Shown: positions 1 to 8,584 of the stretch, piece by piece
How the letters are laid out: the number at the start of each line of letters is the position of its first letter
Numbering within the stretch: the first letter of the stretch is position 1
Source: Aliihoeflea sp052435735
GTDB lineage: Bacteria > Pseudomonadota > Alphaproteobacteria > Rhizobiales > Rhizobiaceae
Reading direction: 5' to 3'
Assembly: GCA_052435735.1 (NCBI GenBank)
Contig: JBQVNB010000003.1
Coordinates: forward strand, 124,001 to 188,000
Length of the DNA: 64,000 nt
Notes under the pieces: model-generated
Seen by the model: only the letters and a program-made list of their open reading frames with translations
What the model was told of the DNA's origin: nothing
The model's database searches: none
Position numbers and translations under genes: made by a program

Positions 1-2
1 CC

Positions 3-587
3 GATGCGGCGGAGATCGATCACTGCGGCTCGTGCCGCGCTTGTCTCGACATCTGCCCGACCAACGCGTTTCCCGCGCCCTATCAGATCGACGCGCGGCG
101 CTGCATTTCGTACCTCACCATCGAGCACAAGGGCCCGATCCCGCACGAGTTTCGCGCCGCGATGGGCAACCGCATCTATGGCTGCGACGACTGCCTGGCC
201 GTGTGTCCCTGGAACAAGTTCGCGCAGGCGACGCGCGAGGCGAAGCTCGCGGCCCGCGACGACCTCGTCGCGCCCGCGCTGGCTGATTTGCTCCGGCTCG
301 ACGATACCGCCTTTCGCGAAAAGTTCGCCGGATCGCCGATCAAGCGGATCGGTCGCGACCGCTTCGTCCGGAACGCGTTGATCGCGGCTGGAAATTCGAA
401 CGAGTCGGATCTTTTGCCGCTGGTCGAAAACCTTCTTGCCGATCCGTCGCCCCTGGTCCGCGGCGCGGCGGTTTGGGCCTTGTCGCGGCTGGCCGGGCGG
501 GAGAGGTTCGATCGGCTGCGTCTGGCTGCGATGGAACAGGATGATAACGTGAAGGCGGAATGGGTGCACGCGATGGAGCCGGCATGA
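3..587 (+). CDS. queG: Epoxyqueuosine reductase QueG, 3' part (truncated by window edge)
   Basis: QueG performs the last step of queuosine synthesis, reducing epoxyqueuosine in tRNA with cobalamin and iron-sulfur clusters. Only the C-terminal ~194 residues are inside the window; the reading frame is open from base 3. Two clustered cysteine motifs are visible, CGSCRACLDICP near the beginning and CDDCLAVCPWNKF about 45 residues later, matching the two [4Fe-4S] binding sites of the family. A HEAT-like tail follows (LVENLLADPSPLVRGAAVWAL). The stop overlaps the start of the next gene by ATGA, so the two are probably co-translated. Confidence 0.93.
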   Translation, partial: DAAEIDHCGSCRACLDICPTNAFPAPYQIDARRCISYLTIEHKGPIPHEFRAAMGNRIYGCDDCLAVCPWNKFAQATREAKLAARDDLVAPALADLLRLDDTAFREKFAGSPIKRIGRDRFVRNALIAAGNSNESDLLPLVENLLADPSPLVRGAAVWALSRLAGRERFDRLRLAAMEQDDNVKAEWVHAMEPA

Positions 588-1474
588 CGAAGACCTTCCT
601 CATCTTCGGCGCCGGCTATTCGGCGCGCGCCTTCGCGCGACAGGCGGTCGAAGATGGACACCGGGTGATCGGAACGACGCGCAGCGCCGAAAAGTTCACT
701 GATCTTTCCGCGATCGGCATCGAGTCGCTGATCTTCGACGGCACGACGCTGAGCAACGATCTCGCACAGGCGCTGGGCAAGGCGACGCATCTCGTCGTCT
801 CCGTCGCGCCGGACGAGACGGGCGATCCGGTGCTTCGTGCCGCGAGCGAAGCGATCCGCGGGCAGATGCCGCGACTGCGCTGGATCGGTTATTTGTCGAC
901 CGTCGGCGTCTATGGCGATCATGACGGCGGCTGGGTCGACGAGGATGCGGACTGCCGGCCGGTGTCGAAACGCTCGATCTCGCGGCTTGCATCCGAGAAC
1001 GCCTGGCGCGCATTGGCGCTCGACACGGGCAGGCCGCTCGCGATCCTGCGCCTGTCCGGTATTTACGGCCCCGGTCGCAACGCCTTCGTCAATCTGGCGG
1101 AAGGCAAGGCGAAGCGCATCGTCAAGCCGGGCCAGGTCTTCAACCGCATCCATGTCGACGACATCGCCGGCGCGCTTGCCTTTCTGGCCGAGAGGGAGGC
1201 GGACGGCATCTTCAACGTCACAGACAACGAACCCGCTCCCCCGCAGGACGTCGTCGCCTATGCGTCCAATCTGATGGGCGTCGATGCGCCGCAGGAAGTG
1301 CCGTTCGACGCCGCGACCATGACGCCGATGGCGCGTTCCTTCTATGGCGAGAACAAGCGGGTCTCGAACGCGAAGCTGAAATCGGCGGGATATTCGTTTC
1401 GATTCCAGACCTATCGCCATGCTCTGGACGCCATGTGGCGCGATCACACTTGGCGACAGAGGCCGCCGCGTTAG
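584..1474 (+). CDS. SDR/NAD-dependent epimerase-like oxidoreductase (YeeZ-like)
   Basis: Extended-type short-chain dehydrogenase/reductase fold of about 296 residues. The N-terminus has the dinucleotide-binding motif GAGYSARAF, followed by STVGVYGDHDG and IYGPGRN segments typical of atypical SDRs related to E. coli YeeZ. The start at 584 was chosen because it gives an ATGA overlap with queG and puts the Rossmann glycine motif at residue 8; the longer open frame adds only unrelated residues. The substrate is unknown. Its pairing with queG suggests only a shared transcript, not a shared pathway. Confidence 0.8.
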   Translation: MTKTFLIFGAGYSARAFARQAVEDGHRVIGTTRSAEKFTDLSAIGIESLIFDGTTLSNDLAQALGKATHLVVSVAPDETGDPVLRAASEAIRGQMPRLRWIGYLSTVGVYGDHDGGWVDEDADCRPVSKRSISRLASENAWRALALDTGRPLAILRLSGIYGPGRNAFVNLAEGKAKRIVKPGQVFNRIHVDDIAGALAFLAEREADGIFNVTDNEPAPPQDVVAYASNLMGVDAPQEVPFDAATMTPMARSFYGENKRVSNAKLKSAGYSFRFQTYRHALDAMWRDHTWRQRPPR

Positions 1475-1533
1475 GGTTTCGCTAACCTTGCCGGACGCAG
1501 GCTCGGCTGGAAGCCAAGCGGGGAGAATCACCG

Positions 1534-2541
1534 ATGCGCGCGAGGAACTGGATCAAGGCCGCCTGTGTCGCCCTTTCGATGACGGCCGCGACGAGCGCCG
1601 ACGCGCAACTGGCGAAGGATCTGTTCGGCAACCAGCCGCTACCCGCCGCCGCCGAGGCGCGCGTCTATGGCTCCTACTCCAAAGGCTGTTTTGCCGGCGG
1701 CATGGCGATCGCGAACGATGGTCCCAATTGGCAGACGATGCGTCCGTCGCGTAACCGCCGCTGGGGTCACCCCGACATGGTGCGGCTCGTCGAACGCCTG
1801 TCGCGCGACGCGACCGCTGACGGTTGGCCGGGCCTGCTTGTAGGCGACATCTCGCAGCCGCGCGGCGGTCCGATGCTGTCGGGCCATGCCTCGCACCAGC
1901 TCGGCCTCGATGCCGACATCTGGTTCCAGCCGATGCCCCAGCGCCGCCTGTCGACATCGGAGCGCGAGAATCTCGAATTCGTCTCCATGCTGCGCGACGG
2001 CGAACTGACCGTCGACGACCGCAAATGGTCCCCTGCCCATGCCGGTATCCTGCGCCGTGCGGCGAGCTATCGCGAGGTCGAGCGCATCCTCGTCCATCCG
2101 GGCATCAAGAAGAAGCTCTGCGAGACGGTGACGGGCGATCGCTCCTGGCTTGGCAAGGTGCGCCCGTTCTGGGGTCACGATTCGCACTTCCACATCCGCA
2201 TCGGCTGCCCTGCCGGTTCGCCCGGCTGTCGCCCGCAGGAAGGGATCGGCCGCGGCGACGGCTGCGATTCCTCGCTCGCCTGGTGGTTCACGGACGAGCC
2301 GTGGCGCCCGGCCACCGGCCCGCAGCAGCCACGCGCGCGCGACGTGATGCGCATGGCCGACCTGCCGCGCGAATGCTCGGCCGTCCTGCAGGCGCCCGCC
2401 CCGCAATCCGAAGCCATGGTGACCATCGGCGGGCCGGGCAGTACGATTGGCCAGACCGTTGCGCCGCCGATCGCCGCGAACGCCTACGCCCCGACGCCGG
2501 AGAGCGCCATTCCGGTGCCTTTCCCGCGCCCTCAGCCTTGA
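1534..2541 (+). CDS. mepA: Penicillin-insensitive murein endopeptidase MepA
   Basis: Periplasmic zinc metallopeptidase (family M74) that cuts D-alanyl-meso-diaminopimelate crosslinks in peptidoglycan. The 335-residue product begins with a signal peptide (cleavage probably after TSADA, about residue 24). Zinc-ligand motifs are present: GHASHQLGLDADIWF and, later, WGHDSHFHIRIGCP. A GGGGAGAA ribosome site precedes the ATG. The last ~60 residues are rich in Ala and Pro and probably form a flexible tail. Confidence 0.92.
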   Translation: MRARNWIKAACVALSMTAATSADAQLAKDLFGNQPLPAAAEARVYGSYSKGCFAGGMAIANDGPNWQTMRPSRNRRWGHPDMVRLVERLSRDATADGWPGLLVGDISQPRGGPMLSGHASHQLGLDADIWFQPMPQRRLSTSERENLEFVSMLRDGELTVDDRKWSPAHAGILRRAASYREVERILVHPGIKKKLCETVTGDRSWLGKVRPFWGHDSHFHIRIGCPAGSPGCRPQEGIGRGDGCDSSLAWWFTDEPWRPATGPQQPRARDVMRMADLPRECSAVLQAPAPQSEAMVTIGGPGSTIGQTVAPPIAANAYAPTPESAIPVPFPRPQP

Positions 2542-2607
2542 CTTGGCCGGCCGCGTGTGACCTTCAAATAGCCTTGATTTGAACAGCGATACGCGACAGC
2601 CGCCCTG

Positions 2608-3636
2608 ATGATTTCTGAAATCGACGCCGCCGGCGTTTTGCAGTTCCCCGTTCTCGTCGGAGATATCGGCGGCACCAATGCCCGCTTCGCCATCCTGCCG
2701 TCGCGCGAGGCGGCCGCGATCGAATTTCCGACCGTCGCGACGGCCGACTATCCCGACATCGACGTTGCGCTCGAACGCGCCATCCTGACGCGGACCGACA
2801 TCAAGCCGCGCTCTGCGGTGCTCGCCATCGCAGCGCCAGTCACCGGCGACGAGATCCGGCTGACCAATTGCCCCTGGACGGTGCGCCCCAAGATCATGAT
2901 CGACCGGCTCGGTTTCCGGGAAGTCGTGATCCTCAACGATTTCGAGGCCCAGGCGCTGGCCGTCGTTGCGATCGGACCTGAGCATCTGGAAAAGATCGGC
3001 GGCGGCGACGCCGATCCGGAGGCAAGTCGCGTCGTGCTGGGTCCCGGCACCGGTCTGGGTGTTGCCGGCCTCGTACGCGCCGGCAATGTCTGGGTGCCGG
3101 TTCCGGGCGAAGGCGGCCATGTCGACATGGGCCCGCGCACCGCACGAGATTTCGCGGTGTTCCCGCATATCGAGCGCATCGAGGGCCGTATTTCCGGCGA
3201 GCAGATGCTGTGCGGGCGCGGCCTCGTCAACCTTTACCGTGCCGTCGCCGCCGCCGACGGTAGGCCGGCCGAGTTTACCTCCCCGGCGGGGATCACCGCT
3301 GCAGCCCTGGCGAAGTCCGACCCCGTCGCCGGAGAGGCGCTCGACATCTTCGTCACCTGCCTTGGCCGGCTTGCCGGCGACCTCGCGCTGATTTTCATGA
3401 GCCGCGGCGGCGTCTACCTGACGGGCGGCATCGCCCAGAAGATCGTGCCGGCCCTGAAACATGCCCGCTTCCGTGCGGCCTTCGAGGACAAGGCGCCGCA
3501 TTCGGCCCTGATGCGCGATCTGCCGGTGTTCGTCATGACCCACCCGCTCGCCGCCCTTGCCGGCCTCGGCGCATTCGCACGCACGCCGAAGGCGTTTCAT
3601 ATCCGCACCACCGGGCGTCATTGGCGCGCGTCGTGA
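2608..3636 (+). CDS. glk: Glucokinase
   Basis: Cytoplasmic ATP-dependent glucose kinase that feeds glucose 6-phosphate to the Entner-Doudoroff or pentose phosphate routes. The 342-residue product has the ASKHA phosphate-binding motif VGDIGGTNARF near residue 17, the adenosine motif LGPGTGLGVAG, and a C-terminal GGVYLTGGIAQK segment, as in E. coli-type Glk. Its length is usual for rhizobial enzymes. An ABC exporter gene follows after about 100 bases in the same direction. Confidence 0.93.
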   Translation: MISEIDAAGVLQFPVLVGDIGGTNARFAILPSREAAAIEFPTVATADYPDIDVALERAILTRTDIKPRSAVLAIAAPVTGDEIRLTNCPWTVRPKIMIDRLGFREVVILNDFEAQALAVVAIGPEHLEKIGGGDADPEASRVVLGPGTGLGVAGLVRAGNVWVPVPGEGGHVDMGPRTARDFAVFPHIERIEGRISGEQMLCGRGLVNLYRAVAAADGRPAEFTSPAGITAAALAKSDPVAGEALDIFVTCLGRLAGDLALIFMSRGGVYLTGGIAQKIVPALKHARFRAAFEDKAPHSALMRDLPVFVMTHPLAALAGLGAFARTPKAFHIRTTGRHWRAS

Positions 3637-3736
3637 ACCGCGTGCGGCGGATTGGCGATTGCATCGCGGGTTCCAAGGGGGCATAGGCAGGCGGCCTGCG
3701 CGCAAGCGGCAGGCGACTAGACGGGATTTCGACCAC

Positions 3737-5557
3737 TTGGCAGAGGCCCAGACCACGCAGCGCAAGGCGGAGCCCGGCGAAATCGTCGCGGTGATGCGCC
3801 GGATTCTGGCCGAGAACGGCCGCGAATACCTGCCGCAGTACGCCCTCGCCACCCTATGCCTCGTGGCCGTGGCAGCGACCACCGCGTTCAGCGCATGGAT
3901 CATGCGCGACATCATCGACGAGATCTTCTATCGCGAGAACTACTCGCTCGTTCCCTATATCTGCGGCGCGATCATCGCCGCCTTCGCGATCCGCGGCATC
4001 GCCAGCTATGGCCAGGCGGTGATCCTCGCCCGGATCGGCAACAATCTGGTCGCGCGCTATCAGCGCCGCCTGTTCGACCACCTAATGCGGCTCGGCCTCG
4101 ACTTCTACTCGAGTGCCCGCTCCGGCCAGCTCGCCGCCCAGATCAGCCAGAACGTCACCGGCATCCGCGACATGCTGTCGATCACGCTGACATCGATCGC
4201 GCGCGATCTCGTCTCGCTGATCGGGCTCGTCGCGGTCATGGTCATGCAGGACCCGCTCCTGTCGGTGATCGGCCTTCTGATCGGTCCGCCTCTGGTCTAC
4301 GCGGTCAACTACCTCATGCGCCGGCTGCGCCGCGTCACACGTGAATCCGTCGAGGTCAATTCGCATCTTTTCGGCGCGATGCAGGAGACCGTGCAGGGCA
4401 TAGCCATCGTCAAGGCATTCACGATGGAAGAGCAGCTTTCGCGCAAGCTGGCCGAACTGGTGGCCTCGGCCGAGAACCGCGCCAACAAGATCGCGCGCGT
4501 CTCCGAGCGGCTGACCCCGATCACCGAAATGCTCGCCGGTTTCGCCATTGCCGGCGTCATCGGCTACGCCGCCTATCGTGCCTCGTCGGCCGGCCAGTCG
4601 CCCGGTTCGGTCTTCGCCTTCATCACTGCGCTTCTCCTCGCCTACGATCCCGCGCGCCGGCTTGCCCGCGTGCAGGTCAATCTGGAGCGCTCGCTGGTCA
4701 ATGCGCGGATGATCTACGAACTGCTCGACCAGGAGCCGCCGCAGCGCGATGGGCCCGGAGCGAGCGAACTGGTCGTCGGCGCCGGCGGCATCGCCTTCCG
4801 GAACGTGTGCTTTTCGTACGGCGCCGACAAGCGCGTGCTGGACGACGTGTCCTTCGAGGCGGAGCCCGGCAGGGTCACCGCCATCGTCGGCTCGTCGGGC
4901 GCCGGCAAGTCGACCATCGTCGCACTCGTCCAGCGCTTCTACGACGTCGATTCCGGCCGGATCGAGATCGACGGGCAGAACATTGCCGGCGTCACCAAAT
5001 CCTCCCTGCGCGCGCGCATCGCCTATGTCTCGCAGCACCCCTATCTTTTCGAGGGCACGATCCGTGACAACATCCGCTACGGCCGTCCCGAGGCGAGCGA
5101 CGAGGAGATCGAGACCGCCGCGCGGCTCGCCAACGCCGACGATTTCATCCGCGAAAGCGCCTCCGGCTACGACACGCTGGTCGGCGAGAACGGCGTCACG
5201 CTTTCGGGCGGCCAGCGACAGCGCCTGTCGATCGCGCGCGCGATCGTGCGCAATGCGCCGATCCTGCTGCTCGACGAGGCGACCTCCGCGCTCGACAACG
5301 AGTCCGAGGCGCGCGTGCAGGACGCGCTCGACACGGTGATGAAGGGGCGCACGACGATCGTCATCGCGCATCGGCTGTCGACGGTCGTCAACGCCGACAA
5401 GATCGTCGTGATGGAAGAAGGGCGCGTGGTCGAACAGGGCACGCATCGCGCTCTCATTGCCGACCCGGCCGGACTTTATGCACGCTTCCATCGCCTTCAG
5501 GGCGAGCGCAGCCCCGACCTCGTCGCCGATCGGGAACTGGAGGAGAAAAGCGCATGA
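3737..5557 (+). CDS. ABC transporter, fused permease and ATPase (MsbA-like exporter)
   Basis: Half-transporter of about 606 residues. The N-terminal ~310 residues form a six-helix exporter domain. The ATPase domain follows with Walker A GSSGAGKST, signature LSGGQRQRLSIARAI, Walker B ILLLDEATSALD and the H-loop IAHRLST. It would work as a homodimer exporting a lipid or other amphipathic substrate. The start is uncertain: I chose TTG at 3737 because coding-like third-position GC begins there; ATG at 3794 is the alternative and also leaves the first helix intact. The stop overlaps the dapB start by ATGA. Confidence 0.88.
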   Translation: MAEAQTTQRKAEPGEIVAVMRRILAENGREYLPQYALATLCLVAVAATTAFSAWIMRDIIDEIFYRENYSLVPYICGAIIAAFAIRGIASYGQAVILARIGNNLVARYQRRLFDHLMRLGLDFYSSARSGQLAAQISQNVTGIRDMLSITLTSIARDLVSLIGLVAVMVMQDPLLSVIGLLIGPPLVYAVNYLMRRLRRVTRESVEVNSHLFGAMQETVQGIAIVKAFTMEEQLSRKLAELVASAENRANKIARVSERLTPITEMLAGFAIAGVIGYAAYRASSAGQSPGSVFAFITALLLAYDPARRLARVQVNLERSLVNARMIYELLDQEPPQRDGPGASELVVGAGGIAFRNVCFSYGADKRVLDDVSFEAEPGRVTAIVGSSGAGKSTIVALVQRFYDVDSGRIEIDGQNIAGVTKSSLRARIAYVSQHPYLFEGTIRDNIRYGRPEASDEEIETAARLANADDFIRESASGYDTLVGENGVTLSGGQRQRLSIARAIVRNAPILLLDEATSALDNESEARVQDALDTVMKGRTTIVIAHRLSTVVNADKIVVMEEGRVVEQGTHRALIADPAGLYARFHRLQGERSPDLVADRELEEKSA

Positions 5558-6369
5558 GCGATATGGGTCTCGTCGTCGTCGGCGCCGCCGGCCGCATGGG
5601 CCAGGCGATCATCCGCTCCATAGCCGCCATCGACGGCGTCAAGGTGGTCGGCGCGCTCGACCGCAAGGGTGCGCCCGCCATTGGTCGGGACGCCGGCGAA
5701 CTGGCAGGGGTTGGACAGATCGGCGTTGCCATTACCGACGACCCGCTGCCGCTCTTCGCCAGCGCCGACGGCGTGATCGATTTCTCCGCGCCTGCCGCAA
5801 GCGTCGAATATGCCGGCTATGCCGCGCAGGCACGCATCGTCCATGTCATCGGCACGACGGGATGCTCGGCGCAGGACGACGCCGCGATCGAAGCGGCCGC
5901 GCGCCACGCCACGATCGTGAAGTCCGGCAATATGAGCCTGGGCGTCAATCTTCTGGCAGCATTGGTCGAACAGGCCGCCCGCGCATTGCCCGCGGCAGAC
6001 TTCGACATCGAAATCCTGGAAATGCACCACCGCCACAAGGTCGATGCACCCTCGGGCACGGCGCTTCTGCTCGGCGAGGCGGCCGCGAAAGGCCGGGCGA
6101 TCGCATTGGCGGAGAACTCCGTGCGCACGCGTGACGGCCATACCGGCGCGCGTGAGGCGGGCACCATCGGCTTTGCGACGCTGCGCGGCGGATCGGTGGT
6201 CGGCGACCATTCGGTTCTGCTTGCGGGGACGGGCGAGCGCATCACGCTCTCCCACCACGCCGAGGACCGCTCCATCTTCGCGCGCGGAGCCGTGCAGGCG
6301 GCGCTCTGGGCGAAGGACCGGAAGCCCGGCCTCTACGCGATGCGCGACGTCCTCGGCCTCGCCGACTGA
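5554..6369 (+). CDS. dapB: 4-hydroxy-tetrahydrodipicolinate reductase
   Basis: NAD(P)H-dependent reductase of the diaminopimelate and lysine pathway, in the cytoplasm. The 271-residue product has the nucleotide motif VGAAGRMGQA near residue 8, the GTTGCS loop, the SGNMSLGVNLL segment and the catalytic-region motif EMHHRHKVDAPSGTA (His-His with Lys), all diagnostic of DapB. It is translationally coupled to the ABC exporter by an ATGA overlap. The tRNA-Leu gene follows 95 bases downstream. Confidence 0.96.
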   Translation: MSDMGLVVVGAAGRMGQAIIRSIAAIDGVKVVGALDRKGAPAIGRDAGELAGVGQIGVAITDDPLPLFASADGVIDFSAPAASVEYAGYAAQARIVHVIGTTGCSAQDDAAIEAAARHATIVKSGNMSLGVNLLAALVEQAARALPAADFDIEILEMHHRHKVDAPSGTALLLGEAAAKGRAIALAENSVRTRDGHTGAREAGTIGFATLRGGSVVGDHSVLLAGTGERITLSHHAEDRSIFARGAVQAALWAKDRKPGLYAMRDVLGLAD

Positions 6370-6464
6370 CCAAGGGTCAACGGCCCGGCGGGCGATTATT
6401 GCAACGCCCGGCGGTTTATCCGTTGACACCATCTTCCCGCCCGCTTACATCGGCGGCGCACCTA

Positions 6465-6549
6465 GCCCAGGTGGCGGAATTGGTAGACGCGCACGGTTCA
6501 GGTCCGTGTGCCGCGAGGCGTGGAGGTTCGAGTCCTCTCCTGGGCACCA
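6465..6549 (+). tRNA. tRNA-Leu, anticodon CAG, CCA encoded
   Basis: An 85-base gene. The acceptor stem GCCCAGG pairs with CCTGGGC at 6539-6545, followed by A and encoded CCA. The anticodon stem CACGG/CCGTG closes the loop TTCAGGT, giving anticodon CAG at 6499-6501. The long variable arm expected for leucine and the T-arm GGTTCGAGTCC are present. No repeat of the 3' end, which would mark an integrated element, was seen. Confidence 0.97.
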
Positions 6550-6567
6550 CCTTTCTTGAAAGGTGGT
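6546..6567 (+). terminator. Hairpin at the tRNA-Leu 3' end
   Basis: ACCACCTTTC at 6546-6555 is perfectly complementary to GAAAGGTGGT at 6558-6567, with only two bases between. The hairpin includes the encoded CCA. No T-run follows, so it may be a processing signal or weak terminator. The remaining ~280 bases up to trxA hold no gene that I can support. Confidence 0.5.
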
Positions 6568-6847
6568 CGAAGCGGCGGAAATCCTGCGATCAAACCATTC
6601 GGAATTCCGGCCCGACGGGCCGCTTCAGGCGATGGCGCTGCTTCCTTTCCTCTCATTTCGAAATCGTCGAAGTCAGCCCGCGAACGCGGCACTCGTTGCG
6701 CTCCCGACCAGGACTGCCGCTCGGGTTTGTATGGCGGACGGAATTGTGCTGTGACTTTTGGCAGGCGATTCCCCGCACGCTTGTGGCTTGAAGCAGGCTA
6801 CGCGGCGCACCACATCTGGTTCAACGACGGTTCCAAGGAGACCCTAA

Positions 6848-7168
6848 ATGGCCACGGTCAAGATCGACAAGAACAACTTCCAGGCAGACGTCCTGCAGGC
6901 CGCTGAGCCCGTGGTGGTGGATTTCTGGGCGGAATGGTGCGGCCCGTGCAAGATGATCGCGCCGGCGCTCGACGAGATTGCCAGCGAGATGGGCGGGAAG
7001 GTCAAGATCGCCAAGGTCAATATCGACGAGAACCCGGAACTCGCCGCCCAGTTCGGCGTGCGTTCGATTCCGACGCTGATGATCTTCAAGGGCGGCGAAG
7101 TGGCCGACATGAAGGTCGGTGCAGCGCCGAAGACGGCACTGTCGTCCTGGATCAGCGGCAACGTCTGA
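6848..7168 (+). CDS. trxA: Thioredoxin 1
   Basis: Small cytoplasmic disulfide reductase of 106 residues. The active site WCGPCK is at residues 30-35, preceded by VVVDFWAE and followed by the cis-proline segment SIPTLMIFKGG. AAGGAGACC provides a ribosome site just before the ATG. Nearly 300 bases separate it from the tRNA gene, so it has room for its own promoter. It converges on folC, with a hairpin between. Confidence 0.98.
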   Translation: MATVKIDKNNFQADVLQAAEPVVVDFWAEWCGPCKMIAPALDEIASEMGGKVKIAKVNIDENPELAAQFGVRSIPTLMIFKGGEVADMKVGAAPKTALSSWISGNV

Positions 7169-7189
7169 TCGATCGGCAAGAGTTTTCGA

Positions 7190-7212
7190 AAGCCCGGCCA
7201 AGCGCCGGGCTT
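7190..7212. terminator. Rho-independent terminator between trxA and folC
   Basis: AAGCCCGGC (7190-7198) pairs with GCCGGGCTT (7204-7212) around a five-base loop. It lies 21 bases after the trxA stop and just after the folC stop on the other strand, so it may serve both convergent genes. Confidence 0.75.
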
Positions 7213-7230
7213 ATTCGTTGCGGACGCGGT

Positions 7231-8562
7231 TCAGTGCGGAGGCGTGCCGTTTTTGTCGAGCACTTCGCCGGCCAGATAGAGCGAGCCGCAGATCAGGATG
7301 CGCGGTGGGATCTCGAGCCCGTTCCAGGTTTCGGCGAGAAGCCTGAGTGCGCTTTCGACTGACGACACCGGCTCGGCCGACAAGCCCGCCTCCATGGCGC
7401 GTGCGGCGAGTTCGTCATTCGGCACGCCGGCGTCCGAATGCGCCACCGGAACGGTGAAGACGTGCCGCGCCATGCCGTGAAAGGCGCTGAAATAGCCGGA
7501 TTGGTCCTTGGTGTTGATCATGCCCGCGATCAGGAAGAGCGGACGCGGGCGCTTTTCCTCCTGCTCGGCCATGGCCTCGGCGATGACCGTACCGGCACCC
7601 GGATTGTGGCCGCCATCGAGCCAGATCTCGGAGCCGGCAGGGGCAAGATCGACGAGATGACCGTCGGTCAGCTTCTGCATCCGTCCCGACCATTCGACCT
7701 TCTTCATGGCGCGATCGGCGACGCGCAGCGACCCGTCGAAGCCGGCAGCCTTGATGGCGGCGATCGCAGTGGCGGCATTGGCGAACTGGTGACGTCCGAC
7801 GAGGCGTGGTGGCGTCAGGTCGAGGAGGCCGCCTTCGTCCTGATAGATCATCCGCCCGTTCTCCTCATAGGCGATGAAATCCTGGCCGTAGACGAGGAGC
7901 GGGCAGCCGAGTCGCTCGGCGGTGTCGACCAGCACGTCTCGCGCTGCGTCATGCTCCTGCGCCCCGATGACGACGGGCGCGCCGCGTTTGATGATCCCGG
8001 CCTTTTCCACCGCGATGAGCTCGACCCGGTCGCCCAGATAGGCCTCGTGGTCGAGCGAGATCGGCATGATGACGGAGACGGCCGGCCGCGCGATGACGTT
8101 GGTCGCGTCGAAGCGGCCGCCGAGGCCGACTTCGAGGATCGCCGCGTCGGCCGGATGCTCGGAAAAAAGCACGAAGCCGACCGCCGTCAGGATCTCGAAC
8201 ACGGTGATCGTCTGGCCCTGATTGGCCTCGGCCACGCGGGCGATGGCGTCGGCGAAGATCGCGTCGTCGACGAACTGGCCGCCGCCCGCCTCGCCCAGCC
8301 GGTATCGTTCGTGCCAGCGCACCAGATGCGGCGAGGTATGGACGTGGACGAGCCGTCCGGCGGCTTCCAGAAGCGCGCGGGAGAATGCCGCGGCGGAGCC
8401 CTTCCCGTTCGTGCCGGCGATGTGGATGACCGGCGGCAGCCGATCCTGCGGATTGTCCAGTTTTTCGAGCAGCCGCCGGATGCGCTCCAGCGACAGGTCG
8501 AAGCCCTTCGGATGCAGCGACATCAGCCGCTCGATCTGCTGCCCGGCGGTCAGGAGGGTCAT
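7231..8562 (-). CDS. folC: Bifunctional folylpolyglutamate synthase / dihydrofolate synthase
   Basis: Mur-ligase-family enzyme that adds glutamate to dihydropteroate and extends the folate polyglutamate tail using ATP. The 443-residue product has the P-loop GTNGKGSAAAF near residue 50, the HTSPHLVRWHERY segment, the EVGLGGRFDATNV motif and the C-terminal WLDGGHNPGA motif. It is the last gene of a trpF-trpB-trpA-accD-folC run on the minus strand, 22 bases after accD. This arrangement is common in Hyphomicrobiales. Confidence 0.95.
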   Translation of the reverse strand: MTLLTAGQQIERLMSLHPKGFDLSLERIRRLLEKLDNPQDRLPPVIHIAGTNGKGSAAAFSRALLEAAGRLVHVHTSPHLVRWHERYRLGEAGGGQFVDDAIFADAIARVAEANQGQTITVFEILTAVGFVLFSEHPADAAILEVGLGGRFDATNVIARPAVSVIMPISLDHEAYLGDRVELIAVEKAGIIKRGAPVVIGAQEHDAARDVLVDTAERLGCPLLVYGQDFIAYEENGRMIYQDEGGLLDLTPPRLVGRHQFANAATAIAAIKAAGFDGSLRVADRAMKKVEWSGRMQKLTDGHLVDLAPAGSEIWLDGGHNPGAGTVIAEAMAEQEEKRPRPLFLIAGMINTKDQSGYFSAFHGMARHVFTVPVAHSDAGVPNDELAARAMEAGLSAEPVSSVESALRLLAETWNGLEIPPRILICGSLYLAGEVLDKNGTPPH

Positions 8563-8584
8563 GGCAGGTATCCGGACCGGAGGA

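Noticed and set aside
1639..3915. Long open frame on the minus strand (758 codons) across mepA and glk
   Set aside because: It is antisense to two well-recognised genes; high GC produces long stop-free antisense frames, and its translation shows no family features.
6465..6549. tRNA-Leu as an integration site of a mobile element
   Set aside because: No integrase, no second copy of the tRNA 3' end and only housekeeping genes on both sides.
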